The notes beneath the pieces are model-generated. The model saw nothing but the letters and a program-made list of their open reading frames with translations, made no database searches and had not been told where the DNA came from. Positions 51,983 through 61,653 of a stretch of DNA of 64,000 nt are shown piece by piece. Within the stretch, counting starts at the first letter, position 1. The number at the start of each line of letters is the position of its first letter. Source of the DNA: Clostridia bacterium (GTDB lineage Bacteria; Bacillota; Clostridia; Oscillospirales; Acutalibacteraceae). The DNA is taken from positions 1 through 64,000 of the forward strand of contig JAFSCE010000031.1 of the NCBI GenBank assembly GCA_017436915.1. Reading direction: 5' to 3'. Position numbers and translations under genes: made by a program.

Positions 51983-53917
51983 ATGCTGAAAATCACATTA
52001 AAAGGCGGCGACGTGCGCGAGGTTGCTCAAAATACAACAATCGACACATTATGCCGTGACATTTCCATGGGTTTATACCGAGCCGCTTGTGCGGCGCGCG
52101 TTGACGGTGAAGTCGTCGATCTGCGCACCCCGCTAACCTCCGATTGTACACTGGAGATCTTAACGTTTGATGATATTGACGGTAAAAAGGCCTATTGGCA
52201 CACCACTTCTCACGTCATGGCGCAGGCGGTAAAACGCTTGTATCCCGATGTGAAGCTGGCAATCGGCCCATCCATTGATTCCGGATTCTATTATGATTTT
52301 GATCACACCGGCGGCTTTTCTCCGGATGACCTGGCTGCCATTGAAGCCGAAATGAAGAAGATCATTAAGGAAGCGCTCCCGATTGAACGCTTTACTCTTC
52401 CCCGCTGTGAAGCATTGCAGTTGATGGCGAACGAGCCGTATAAGGTGGAGCTGATTGAAAATCTGCCCGAGGACAGTGATATTTCGTTTTACCGTCAAGG
52501 CGATTTCACCGACCTTTGCGCCGGCCCTCACCTGCCGGATACCGGCCGCCTGAAAGCTGTCAAGCTGCTCAGCGCTACCGGTGCATACTGGCGCGGCGAT
52601 TCCAAAAATAAGATGCTACAGCGCATTTACGGTATCTCGTTCCCCAAAAACGCGGAACTGGAAGAGCATTTGAACCGTTTGGAGGAAGCCAAAAAACGCG
52701 ATCACAACAAGCTTGGTCGCGAATTGGAGCTGTTCACAACGGTCGACGTTATCGGACAAGGTTTGCCGATCCTACTTCCCAAAGGTGCCCGCGTCGTACA
52801 GCTTTTACAGCGTTGGATCGAGGACGAGGAACAAAAGCGTGGCTATCTGTTGACTAAAACCCCGCTGATGGCAAAGAGCGATCTGTATAAGATCTCCGGC
52901 CACTGGGATCATTATTTAGATGGTATGTTTGTGCTCGGCGATCCCAAAGACGAATCCAAAGAATGCTTGGCTATGCGCCCCATGACGTGTCCGTTCCAGT
53001 ATCAGGTGTTCTTAAACCGAGCCCGCTCTTATCGCGACTTGCCGATGCGTCTCGGTGAAACTTCTACCCTTTTCCGCAACGAAGACAGTGGTGAGATGCA
53101 CGGCCTTATCCGTGTACGTCAATTCACCATTTCCGAAGGTCACTTGATCCTGCGCCCCGATCAGTTAGAGGAAGAATTCAAGGGTTGTTTGGAGCTGGCC
53201 AAGCATGTGCTGGATACCGTAGGTATGTGGGAGGACTGCACCTTCCGTTTCTCCCAGTGGGATCCCGATAATAAAGAAAAATATATCGGCACCGCCGAAC
53301 AGTGGGAAGAGGCCCAGGGCATCATGGGCAAGATCCTTGATGACCTCGGTCTTGATTACACAATCGGCATTGATGAAGCTGCTTTCTACGGTCCGAAGCT
53401 GGATATTCAGTATCGCAACGTATTCGGCAAAGAAGATACCATCGTCACCATTCAGGTTGACCAGTTGTTGGCCGAACAGTTTGACATGGAATACACCGAT
53501 CAGAACGGTCAGAAAGTACGTCCGTATATCATTCATCGTACAAGTCTTGGCTGTTACGAGCGTACGCTGGCATATCTCATCGAAAAATATGCCGGTGCCT
53601 TCCCGCTGTGGTTAGCACCGGAACAGATTCGCGTACTTCCCTTGTCCGAAAAAATGCTCGACAAGGCAGAAGCGATTACCGAAACCTTAAAGCAATACGG
53701 ACTCCGTGCTGAAACTGATGTCCGCAACGAAAAGATCGGATATAAGATCCGTGAAGCACAGATGCAAAAGGTTCCGTATATGCTGGTTATCGGTGAGCGT
53801 GAAGCGGAAGCCGGTTTGGTATCCGTACGCTCCCGCAAGGACGGCGATATTGGTACCATGACAATTGATGAGTTCATTGCCAAAGCACTCAAAGAAGTTG
53901 CCGAAAAAGCGCGTTAA
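51983..53917 (+). CDS. thrS: Threonyl-tRNA synthetase
   Basis: 644 residues. TGS domain 1-60; editing domain with HTTSHVMAQAVKRLYP near 72 and FTDLCAGPHLP near 175; catalytic domain 240-540 with class II motif 2 (FRNEDSGEMHGLIRVRQFT, here in two parts) and zinc Cys in MRPMTCPFQ; anticodon domain 545-640. Attaches threonine to tRNA-Thr. Start ATG follows AAAGGAG. Regulated by the T-box. A terminator follows directly. Confidence 0.98.
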   Translation: MLKITLKGGDVREVAQNTTIDTLCRDISMGLYRAACAARVDGEVVDLRTPLTSDCTLEILTFDDIDGKKAYWHTTSHVMAQAVKRLYPDVKLAIGPSIDSGFYYDFDHTGGFSPDDLAAIEAEMKKIIKEALPIERFTLPRCEALQLMANEPYKVELIENLPEDSDISFYRQGDFTDLCAGPHLPDTGRLKAVKLLSATGAYWRGDSKNKMLQRIYGISFPKNAELEEHLNRLEEAKKRDHNKLGRELELFTTVDVIGQGLPILLPKGARVVQLLQRWIEDEEQKRGYLLTKTPLMAKSDLYKISGHWDHYLDGMFVLGDPKDESKECLAMRPMTCPFQYQVFLNRARSYRDLPMRLGETSTLFRNEDSGEMHGLIRVRQFTISEGHLILRPDQLEEEFKGCLELAKHVLDTVGMWEDCTFRFSQWDPDNKEKYIGTAEQWEEAQGIMGKILDDLGLDYTIGIDEAAFYGPKLDIQYRNVFGKEDTIVTIQVDQLLAEQFDMEYTDQNGQKVRPYIIHRTSLGCYERTLAYLIEKYAGAFPLWLAPEQIRVLPLSEKMLDKAEAITETLKQYGLRAETDVRNEKIGYKIREAQMQKVPYMLVIGEREAEAGLVSVRSRKDGDIGTMTIDEFIAKALKEVAEKAR

Positions 53918-53928
53918 TTAACAAAAGT

Positions 53929-53962
53929 AAAAGCCCCACGGTTACAACCGTGGGGCTTTTTT
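53929..53962. terminator. Bidirectional terminator, thrS/spoIIE
   Basis: Perfect 15-bp arms AAAAGCCCCACGGTT/AACCGTGGGGCTTTT, two-base loop. The spoIIE stop at 53961 lies next to its T-run. Confidence 0.92.
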
Positions 53963-56291
53963 ATGCTGTTTTGCGCAACTGCGCCACCAAAACCGTGATA
54001 TCATCTTCGTCGGCGCCCTGCCGCTCCCTGGCAGCGTGTGCAATCGTTTCTGCAAGTTCACTCAAATCCGCCTCGTTATCAGAAGCGAAGGTTTTTAATA
54101 TCTCCTCCACCCACGATAATCCCTCATTGCTCACACCATCGCTCATGGTAACCAGAATATCTCCCTCAACCAAACGATCGTGTGTCCTAGCAAACGTCAG
54201 CTCTCGCAAGATTCCAAGCGGAAGAGAGGATTCTTCAATTCGGGATACTCGTCCTTTGCTATATAAAAGCGAAGCACCCGCCCCGGCTTTCAACAAGCAC
54301 ACATTTCCGCTGAACAAGTTGATATCCACGATATCGAGCGTTGCCAAGCTCTCATCCTCTGATTTTGCCATCAGTGCGGTGTTGATCATTTTCAAAACAC
54401 TTTCATATCCAAACCCTGCTTTGAGCAATCGGACTGCCAACCCCGCTGCCATAGCACTGTCTACTGCAGCCCTTCCGCCGCTACCCATGCCATCACTTAA
54501 AACCAGCAATTGCCTCCCCTCGCTGTCACGGAAAATTTCATAAGCATCGCCGCAAAGCTTTTCGCCTTTACAGATAAGTTGAGCCGTTCCGACAGCCACA
54601 CGGTATGTGTTTTCCTCCATAAACGAAATACGCGTTACACCGGACGCATATTCTGTGATCGGTTGTGCAAAAGTTCGACCGCATAATTCACCAAATTTAC
54701 GTCGCAGTGCACCCTTATCGTGTGGTTGATAGTTACCATCTAACAATATTTCCACCGTCATCCTGCCACGGTCACTGACACGACACGATAACGTGAGTGG
54801 TTCGATTTTTTCTTTTGCTAATGTCCTTCGAATGCGCTTTTCGGTTTCAACGTCCGACCATTCGGGATCTGAATAATGATGTGCAAATTCCTCTAACATC
54901 GTCGCCATACTGGCAAACTGATCGTTAACGATAGCGCGCAGTTCATGTAAGCGGCGAAAAGCAGCTTCGCGTGCTAAAAACTCCCGGTAGCGTATCGTCA
55001 GACACTCTGCAAGATCTTGTCCCGCGTGACACTCCGAGCGCAGATAGCCCGAAAAATCCTCCACCGTTATTTTCCCCTTTTCGCGCAGATGAGGAATGGC
55101 ATGATTTAAGGAATCCATCATCGCTGAAAAGTGTGATTCCCAACACATCGTACGCTTCTTGCACTTTCCGCAGACTTCGTCGGTGCATTCACGACATAAT
55201 CCGCCGATCTCAGGCGCACCGAGGGATGCTAATTGAGACGATACCGTATCCACAGTACCAACCACTTCCATCATGGCTTTTGCTGCATATTCCATTTTGA
55301 GAGCTGTTGCTTTTCGAGAAGCGTACACCTCCGGGAGCTGTCGCGTCTGAAGAAAGGTTCGCTCAATAAAGGTTTCTGTTGCAGACGGTAATACCACAAA
55401 CAATAAACAAGATGCAGCAGCTTCGTACAATCCGATAATAACGACCGTTTCGTTACTTGCCTGCACGGTTGCAATGCCAACCGAAAGCAGATATATCAGC
55501 GACATGACCCATTTACCTTTTTCCGAAAATACGGCTGATAACACTCCACCGAGAGCAAAGGCGGGTGCTAAATGCCCCATGTCCGGCGTTGAGAGCAATA
55601 CCGCTACTCCCATTAAAATACCCACCGGTGCCCCTCCGGTGATGCGGGCGCAGCGAGCCGCCAGGAGTATTAATACGCCGCACAGAATACGACCGGGCGC
55701 AATACCGGAGAATTCAACTGTGAGCAAAGCCATCATTAAAACGGCTGTTAGCACCATTGCACTGAGTTGACCACGTATCGAAAACGGACGTTCCCGAACA
55801 TCAACCATTTCTTTACCAAATATCGTCATAAAATAGGCAAATGCACTGCCGAGCAAACTTTCGGCAATGACTGTCAGAATAGCACTAACGGTCGGACTGG
55901 CACTCAACAGCAGTGCGCTTCCGGTTACCAATAGTCCGACAAAGACAACTGCTGCAGGAAAAATGGCGGAACGTGATATGCTGCGAAAACCGCTGATTGC
56001 CCACCGTATACCGGCCACAACAATAAGAGCAGCCATATACCGCAAGGAAACGGCAGAGCCCTGTAACAAATACCCCATCATCACCGCCAGATAAACCAAT
56101 ACTGTTCCCGGACCGCTGACCGATGCCGCTAATCCGATTCCAAAGGGCATCAACCCTTCATATACCGATGCACGCGGTAACAAAATTCCTAAAAAAATGC
56201 CACCGACCATTTCGATTAAGGTTCGCCCTACTCCGTTCTCCCACCATGCTTTTTTGGCGGCAATCAACCCGCCGCCTCTAATATACTTCAT
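53961..56291 (-). CDS. spoIIE: Stage II sporulation protein E
   Basis: 776 residues. About ten membrane helices in residues 20-310; a linker with Cys clusters (LCRECTDEVCGKCKKRTMCW near 375), and a C-terminal PP2C phosphatase (565-776) with LVLSDGMGSGGRAAVDS, the metal Asp in DGMGSG, and MSDGVSNEG. In Bacillus it dephosphorylates SpoIIAA in the forespore to activate sigma-F and sits at the asymmetric septum. Start ATG 56291 with AAAGGTGG upstream. The linker Cys motif resembles rubredoxin-like zinc sites; present in Clostridia. Full length and intact. Confidence 0.95.
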   Translation of the reverse strand: MKYIRGGGLIAAKKAWWENGVGRTLIEMVGGIFLGILLPRASVYEGLMPFGIGLAASVSGPGTVLVYLAVMMGYLLQGSAVSLRYMAALIVVAGIRWAISGFRSISRSAIFPAAVVFVGLLVTGSALLLSASPTVSAILTVIAESLLGSAFAYFMTIFGKEMVDVRERPFSIRGQLSAMVLTAVLMMALLTVEFSGIAPGRILCGVLILLAARCARITGGAPVGILMGVAVLLSTPDMGHLAPAFALGGVLSAVFSEKGKWVMSLIYLLSVGIATVQASNETVVIIGLYEAAASCLLFVVLPSATETFIERTFLQTRQLPEVYASRKATALKMEYAAKAMMEVVGTVDTVSSQLASLGAPEIGGLCRECTDEVCGKCKKRTMCWESHFSAMMDSLNHAIPHLREKGKITVEDFSGYLRSECHAGQDLAECLTIRYREFLAREAAFRRLHELRAIVNDQFASMATMLEEFAHHYSDPEWSDVETEKRIRRTLAKEKIEPLTLSCRVSDRGRMTVEILLDGNYQPHDKGALRRKFGELCGRTFAQPITEYASGVTRISFMEENTYRVAVGTAQLICKGEKLCGDAYEIFRDSEGRQLLVLSDGMGSGGRAAVDSAMAAGLAVRLLKAGFGYESVLKMINTALMAKSEDESLATLDIVDINLFSGNVCLLKAGAGASLLYSKGRVSRIEESSLPLGILRELTFARTHDRLVEGDILVTMSDGVSNEGLSWVEEILKTFASDNEADLSELAETIAHAARERQGADEDDITVLVAQLRKTA

Positions 56292-56459
56292 TGCCCGTAC
56301 ACCACCTTTTTTACCTCTATTATAGAGCTTGTCCGCATCTTTTCCTGTCATATACCGTCAGAGAAAAATGAAAGGTTTTCACGATAAATGGCAAATAAAA
56401 TCAGTGGTGTCTATTCGGTACATGCTATGAATATAGTGTGATAAAAGGAGTTGACAATC

Positions 56460-59108
56460 ATGACGGAATATTCGACAAACGGACTAAACGATCAACAAGT
56501 GGCACTTTCGCGAAAAGAACACGGACCGAATGTCTTAACACATAAAAAGAAACACAGTTTTGTCCGACAATATGTCAGTAATTTCGGTGATCCTATTATA
56601 AAAGTATTGTTGGTAGCTCTGGGAATCAACGTGCTTTTTCTGTTTCGCAATCACGATTGGTATGAATCGGCAGGAATCGCCGTTGCCGTTTTTCTTGCAA
56701 CCTTTGTATCAACCCTTTCGGAATACGGCAGCGAATCCGCTTTTGAAAAGCTCCAAGAGGAGGCCGGAAAAGTCTGTTGTCGTGTGCGACGGAGCGGGAA
56801 GTTGCTTTTGATACCAATGGAGGAAATCGTTGTAGGTGATATCGTTCTGTTACAAAGCGGGGAACGCGTACCGGCAGACGGTCTTCTCATTGAGGGAAGC
56901 TTACGCGTTGACCAATCCGCCTTAAACGGTGAAAGTGAAGAAACAGAAAAGTATACCGGGCAACATGAAAATGAACTCACACTTACCGGTGTTTCTTCTC
57001 TCTTTCGTGGGACCGTGATCTGCTCAGGCAACGGTACGATGTGCGTTACAAAAGTCGGTGAAAAAACCATTTACGGACAAGTTGCTGACGAGTTACAAGA
57101 GGAAACTCGCGAGAGTCCGTTAAAATTACGATTAGCGGGACTTGCAAAAACGTTGAGTCGAATCGGGTTTGTTGCCGCAGGTGTTGTCGGTCTTGCGGAT
57201 CTGTTTAACAGTCTCGTTATTCAAAACGGGTATTCCCTCCCGATGATTGCTGCCGCCTGTTCCGACATTGGATCATTGATTGGTCACGTACTGCACGCCA
57301 TCACGTTGGCAATCACGGTAGTTGTCGTAGCGGTTCCGGAGGGACTACCCATGATGATTACAGTCGTGTTATCCTCTAACATGCGCCGTATGCTCAAAGA
57401 TCAGGTATTAGTGCGTAAACTTGTGGGAATTGAAACTTCGGGCAGTCTTACCATGCTTTTTACTGACAAGACAGGTACTCTTACAGAAGGGAAACCAAAA
57501 GTTTCCACCTTTATGGATGGCGAAGGAAACCATTATGACACCGTTTCTCTGTTGCGCCATCGAAAGCCCTTATGGCGATACGTACAGCTCTCTTGCCTTT
57601 ATAATACAGAAAGTCGTCTGTCTGGTGGTGAGGTGCTTGGGGGAAACGCCACCGACCGCGCCCTGCTTCGCTATATTTATGAGCGGCATCCACTGCACAC
57701 GACCGGAACCGTTAAGAAGCAAATCCCCTTTGACAGTGACAGAAAATGGTCAGCTGTAGAGATAGCCGATGTTGATGGTTCGGCTATTTCACTGTACAAA
57801 GGAGCTGCTGATCGTTTATTACCGTCGTGTACACACTTTTTGACGCCCGGCGGAAACATCTGCCCCCTATCCGAAAAAGCGAAAGAAATCCATTCGCAGT
57901 TAGCCGCAAAAGCTATGCGCGTAATTGTAATCGCTTTCAGCGAATGCCCGCTCGAGGATCATCCCTCACGCTTGATCTTAGTCGGTTTTGCAGGACTTAG
58001 GGATGATGTTCGTCCGGAGGTGCGCAAGGCCATTTTGGCGGTACAAAAGGCCGGCATTCACGTTGTGATGATGACCGGTGATAGCAAGGAAACCGCTTGT
58101 GCTATTGCACGTTCAGCCGGTTTGTTTCATACTGCCGCTGACGAATCAACGGGAATTCTGACGAGCGGTGAGCTATCACAGCTGAGTGACGATGAAATAA
58201 AAAAACGCTTATCCTCCCTACTTGTTGTTGCACGCGCACTACCCGCCGATAAAAGTCGTTTGATTCGTTTGTCTCAAGAATGCGGACACGTGGTCGGTAT
58301 GACGGGCGATGGTGTTAACGATGCTCCTGCTTTAAAAAAGGCCGATGTCGGTTTTGCCATGGGCAGCGGTACCGAGGTTGCCAAACAAGCGGGCGACATC
58401 GTCATATTAGATAATAACTTTGCATCGATCGCTAAAGCGATTCTGTACGGACGCACCATTTTTAAAAGTATCCGTAAATTTATTATTTTTCAACTGACGA
58501 TGAATCTGTGTGCGGTAGGAATTTCAATCATCGGACCGTTTATCGGTGTCGATTCCCCGGTAACGGTCATGCAAATGCTGTGGATCAATATTATCATGGA
58601 TACCTTGGCAGGGTTAGCATTTGCCGGTGAGCCACCGCTTGCAGAATATATGGAAGAGCCACCAAAGCGACGTGATGAACCGATTCTCAATCGCTACATG
58701 CTCAATCAAATTCTTTGTACCGGTGGATTTACCATTGCGTTGTGTGTTGCATTTTTGCGGTTAGATTTTTCAAAAATACTGTTCCGTTATAACGCACAAC
58801 CCATTTATTGGATGACCGCCTTTTTTGCTCTCTTTATTTTTTGCGGTGTTTTCAACAGCTTTAACGCACGTACTACCCGTCTGAATTTACTTTCACACTT
58901 GCGAAAAAACGCATCATTTGTTGTCATTATGAGTGCCGTTACCGTTATACAGATCGCGCTAATCTATTACGGTGGGAGTTTGTTTCGTACGGCATGGCTG
59001 TCGGCGCGTGAATTAGTCATCATTTTATCGCTATCTGCATTAGTGATTCCTTTTGACATGTTGCGAAAAAGTATTATTCGATTGTACCACCGTCACGGCA
59101 CCGTATGA
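56460..59108 (+). CDS. P-type Ca2+ ATPase, PMCA/P2B-like
   Basis: 882 residues. N-terminal cation domain, A-domain TGES-like loop ALNGESEETEKY, phosphorylation site FTDKTGTLTEG near 346, ATP-binding KGAADRLL, hinge TGDGVNDAPALKKADVGFAMG near 620. Ten membrane helices. The TM4 site VAVPEGLPMMIT and TM6 site NIIMDTLAGLAFAGEPPL are those of plasma-membrane calcium pumps, with one Ca2+ site. It probably exports calcium. The start ATG 56460 follows AAAGGAG by 9 bp; TTG 56451 abuts the ribosome binding site. Divergent from spoIIE. Confidence 0.94.
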   Translation: MTEYSTNGLNDQQVALSRKEHGPNVLTHKKKHSFVRQYVSNFGDPIIKVLLVALGINVLFLFRNHDWYESAGIAVAVFLATFVSTLSEYGSESAFEKLQEEAGKVCCRVRRSGKLLLIPMEEIVVGDIVLLQSGERVPADGLLIEGSLRVDQSALNGESEETEKYTGQHENELTLTGVSSLFRGTVICSGNGTMCVTKVGEKTIYGQVADELQEETRESPLKLRLAGLAKTLSRIGFVAAGVVGLADLFNSLVIQNGYSLPMIAAACSDIGSLIGHVLHAITLAITVVVVAVPEGLPMMITVVLSSNMRRMLKDQVLVRKLVGIETSGSLTMLFTDKTGTLTEGKPKVSTFMDGEGNHYDTVSLLRHRKPLWRYVQLSCLYNTESRLSGGEVLGGNATDRALLRYIYERHPLHTTGTVKKQIPFDSDRKWSAVEIADVDGSAISLYKGAADRLLPSCTHFLTPGGNICPLSEKAKEIHSQLAAKAMRVIVIAFSECPLEDHPSRLILVGFAGLRDDVRPEVRKAILAVQKAGIHVVMMTGDSKETACAIARSAGLFHTAADESTGILTSGELSQLSDDEIKKRLSSLLVVARALPADKSRLIRLSQECGHVVGMTGDGVNDAPALKKADVGFAMGSGTEVAKQAGDIVILDNNFASIAKAILYGRTIFKSIRKFIIFQLTMNLCAVGISIIGPFIGVDSPVTVMQMLWINIIMDTLAGLAFAGEPPLAEYMEEPPKRRDEPILNRYMLNQILCTGGFTIALCVAFLRLDFSKILFRYNAQPIYWMTAFFALFIFCGVFNSFNARTTRLNLLSHLRKNASFVVIMSAVTVIQIALIYYGGSLFRTAWLSARELVIILSLSALVIPFDMLRKSIIRLYHRHGTV

Positions 59109-59151
59109 TTACAATTGCCCCGCGCGTTTATACTATTAGCGGGGTGAAACA

Positions 59152-59940
59152 ATGGCAAATACATTTACAAGACGATCTAAAGCAGCAACTATTTTACAAG
59201 GACAATGGAAAACGGCCATTTTTGTACAAATCTTATGTATAGGAGCGGAAACCATCTTGATCGTTGCAGAGGGTTTTTGCCTTTATCGCTTCGGAGCAAT
59301 CCCTCTTTTCCCGTTCTGGCTACTGGCAGACCTGTTGTTACTATCCCCTCTGAAAGCCGGACGTGCATTATTTTATGAAACCGTGGTCACCGGCGATGAC
59401 AAAGCAACCATAAAACAGTTGCTTCGATTTTACGCGCACGGCTATTCTCGCTGCATTGAGTGGCGTGCAGGACTTTGGCTTCGCCGAATGGGCTGGCATA
59501 TCCTGTTATCAATTCCCGCGGCACTCTTTTTATTTATCAGCCGAGCAATCGAGCAAACCGGTCAAGAGACGTTGGCAATGATCGCGTTTATCTTCTCACT
59601 TATCTTTTTGGTGATCGGTTTTACTGTTGCCGAAATTTTATTATTTCGCTACATTCCTGCTGTGTATCTGTTGACGAAGGTAGTGTCTGTACCGCATGCG
59701 TTTTCGCTTTCAAAGCGTATTTCGAAAGGATTAACCACTCACTGGACGTTACTCTATTTAGATTACGCCGGCTGGTCATTTTCCTTTTTATTGTTTTTTC
59801 CTTTCTTTTACGTATCTCCGCTGTTTCATACTGCCCGCGCCTCTACCGTTAGACGATTATTTTCGGAGATTTCGCCGCAGATTCATCAACAACTCTTGCA
59901 ACGCAGAAAAAATCATGGTAGAATAAGGAACGAATTTTAA
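59152..59940 (+). CDS. Integral membrane protein, unknown
   Basis: 262 residues with about six membrane helices (around 25-45, 50-70, 115-135, 140-165, 205-225). Features: RRSKAATILQGQWKTAIF at the N-terminus and a basic C-terminal tail. I do not recognise a family, though it resembles the DUF975-like polytopic membrane proteins of Firmicutes. Lies 43 bp after the calcium ATPase and 17 bp before the ABC-F gene. A hairpin CCCCGC/GCGGGG overlaps its ribosome binding site GGGGTG. Confidence 0.55.
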   Translation: MANTFTRRSKAATILQGQWKTAIFVQILCIGAETILIVAEGFCLYRFGAIPLFPFWLLADLLLLSPLKAGRALFYETVVTGDDKATIKQLLRFYAHGYSRCIEWRAGLWLRRMGWHILLSIPAALFLFISRAIEQTGQETLAMIAFIFSLIFLVIGFTVAEILLFRYIPAVYLLTKVVSVPHAFSLSKRISKGLTTHWTLLYLDYAGWSFSFLLFFPFFYVSPLFHTARASTVRRLFSEISPQIHQQLLQRRKNHGRIRNEF

Positions 59941-59957
59941 ATCATCTTGGAGGCGCC

Positions 59958-61562
59958 ATGATTACCGTATCGGATTTAGGCATCAATTTTAGTGGACAAA
60001 ACCTTTTTACACATGTTAATCTCTTATTTACGCCCGGAAACTGCTATGGCGTAATCGGTGCTAACGGCGCCGGGAAATCCACCTTTTTGCGCATTTTATC
60101 GGGTGATTTGGAGCCGTCCTCCGGCGAAGTCATCATCGATAAGAAAAACCGTATGTCGGTCCTTAAGCAGGATCACTATGCATACGATGAGTACACGGTG
60201 TTGGATACCGTAATTTTAGGTAATCCGCGTTTGTATGAGATCATGCAGCAAAAGGATGCACTGTATGCAAAAGAAGATTTCACCGAAGAAGACGGCGTCC
60301 TTGCTTCCGAATTGGAAGGTGAATTTGCCGAACTAAACGGATGGGAGGCGGAAACCGAAGCAGGACAAATCTTGCAAGGCCTTGGCCTTCCCACCGATAT
60401 TCTTTATCAGCAAATGAGCACCTTGCCGGATAAGGACAAGGTTAAAGTGTTACTGGCACAAGCGTTGTTTGGTCAGCCCGACATCATTCTGCTTGACGAG
60501 CCCACTAACCACTTGGACATTGCCTCTATTGCATGGCTTGAGGAGTTCTTAATGGATTATGTGGGTACGGTTATCGTGGTATCACACGACCGTCATTTCT
60601 TAAACAACGTCTGCACACACATCGTCGACGTCGACTACAACAAGATCAAGATCTACGTCGGCAACTACGATTTCTGGTACGAATCCAGCCAGCTGATGCA
60701 GAAAATCATGAAAGAGCAGAACAAAAAAGCCGAAGATAAGATTCGTGAACTGCAAAACTTTATCCAACGCTTTTCCGCCAACAAATCCAAATCCAAGCAG
60801 GCAACCTCCCGTAAAAAGCTGATTGAAAAGCTTAGTGTTGAAGAAATGCCGGCTTCCTCGCGGCGTTATCCGTTTGTCGGCTTTACCATGGACCGTGAAG
60901 CCGGCAAAGAGATCTTGGCAGTAGAGGATCTTTCCCTTACAACAGATGGTAACACGGTATTGGATCACGTGTCGTTCCGTGTCAATAAAGGTGACAAAAT
61001 CGCGTTTGTTGGCGAAAATGAACTGGCAATCACTGCCCTCTTCCGCATCCTTATGGAAGAGGTCACACCGGATTCCGGCAATTTCAAATGGGGCGGCACC
61101 ACCTCGCAATCCTATTTTCCGAAAGATAATTCTGACTTTTTTGATGATTGCGACTTGAATCTGCTGCAATGGCTGAATCAGTATTCTGCCGATAACACCG
61201 AAACCTATTTGCGCGGCTTCCTCGGTAAAATGCTCTTTTCGGGTGACGACGTTCAAAAACCGGTTAAGGTCTTGTCCGGTGGTGAAAAAGTCCGCTGTAT
61301 GCTCTCGCGCATGATGATGTTCGGTGCCAACGTTCTACTCTTAGATCAACCGACTAACCATCTTGACCTTGAATCCATCACAGCAGTCAACGACGGTTTG
61401 ATCGCATTTCCCGGAAACGTGCTCTTCTCGTCCTATGACCACCAGTTCATCGAAACGGTCGCCAACCGTATTATCGAGTTCCGTGCAGACGGCACGATCA
61501 TTGATAAGATGATGTCCTATGACGATTATCTGAACTGGAAAGCCGAAAACCATATTCAATAA
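59958..61562 (+). CDS. ABC-F ATPase, YkpA/YbiT-like, asymmetric
   Basis: 534 residues, two ATPase domains joined by a helical linker (about 235-300) with KQATSRKK, no membrane part. NBD1: Walker A GANGAGKST near 36, Walker B IILLDEPTNHLD near 180; its signature is degenerate (STLPDKDKVK). NBD2: Walker A is degenerate (VGENELAITA, no Gly-Lys), signature intact (LSGGEKVR), Walker B carries Gln (LLLDQPTNHLD). So site 1 (NBD1 nucleotide, NBD2 signature) is intact and site 2 is not. Such proteins act on ribosomes (translation factors or antibiotic protection); the role here is unknown. Confidence 0.92.
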   Translation: MITVSDLGINFSGQNLFTHVNLLFTPGNCYGVIGANGAGKSTFLRILSGDLEPSSGEVIIDKKNRMSVLKQDHYAYDEYTVLDTVILGNPRLYEIMQQKDALYAKEDFTEEDGVLASELEGEFAELNGWEAETEAGQILQGLGLPTDILYQQMSTLPDKDKVKVLLAQALFGQPDIILLDEPTNHLDIASIAWLEEFLMDYVGTVIVVSHDRHFLNNVCTHIVDVDYNKIKIYVGNYDFWYESSQLMQKIMKEQNKKAEDKIRELQNFIQRFSANKSKSKQATSRKKLIEKLSVEEMPASSRRYPFVGFTMDREAGKEILAVEDLSLTTDGNTVLDHVSFRVNKGDKIAFVGENELAITALFRILMEEVTPDSGNFKWGGTTSQSYFPKDNSDFFDDCDLNLLQWLNQYSADNTETYLRGFLGKMLFSGDDVQKPVKVLSGGEKVRCMLSRMMMFGANVLLLDQPTNHLDLESITAVNDGLIAFPGNVLFSSYDHQFIETVANRIIEFRADGTIIDKMMSYDDYLNWKAENHIQ

Positions 61563-61603
61563 AAGAAAAGAGCTTGTGCGTTATGGCACAAGCTCTTTTC
61601 TTT
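61562..61603 (+). terminator. Terminator after the ABC-F gene
   Basis: Perfect 18-bp arms AAAGAAAAGAGCTTGTGC/GCACAAGCTCTTTTCTTT with GTTATG loop. Confidence 0.9.
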
Positions 61604-61610
61604 ACAGAAC

Positions 61611-61643
61611 AAACGGACGAGTCTCGGTGACTCGTCCGTTTTT
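61611..61643 (-). terminator. Terminator of rpsB-tsf
   Basis: Perfect 13-bp arms AAACGGACGAGTC/GACTCGTCCGTTT, T-runs on both sides. Serves the minus-strand operon. Confidence 0.9.
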
Positions 61644-61653
61644 AGTTAAGCTC

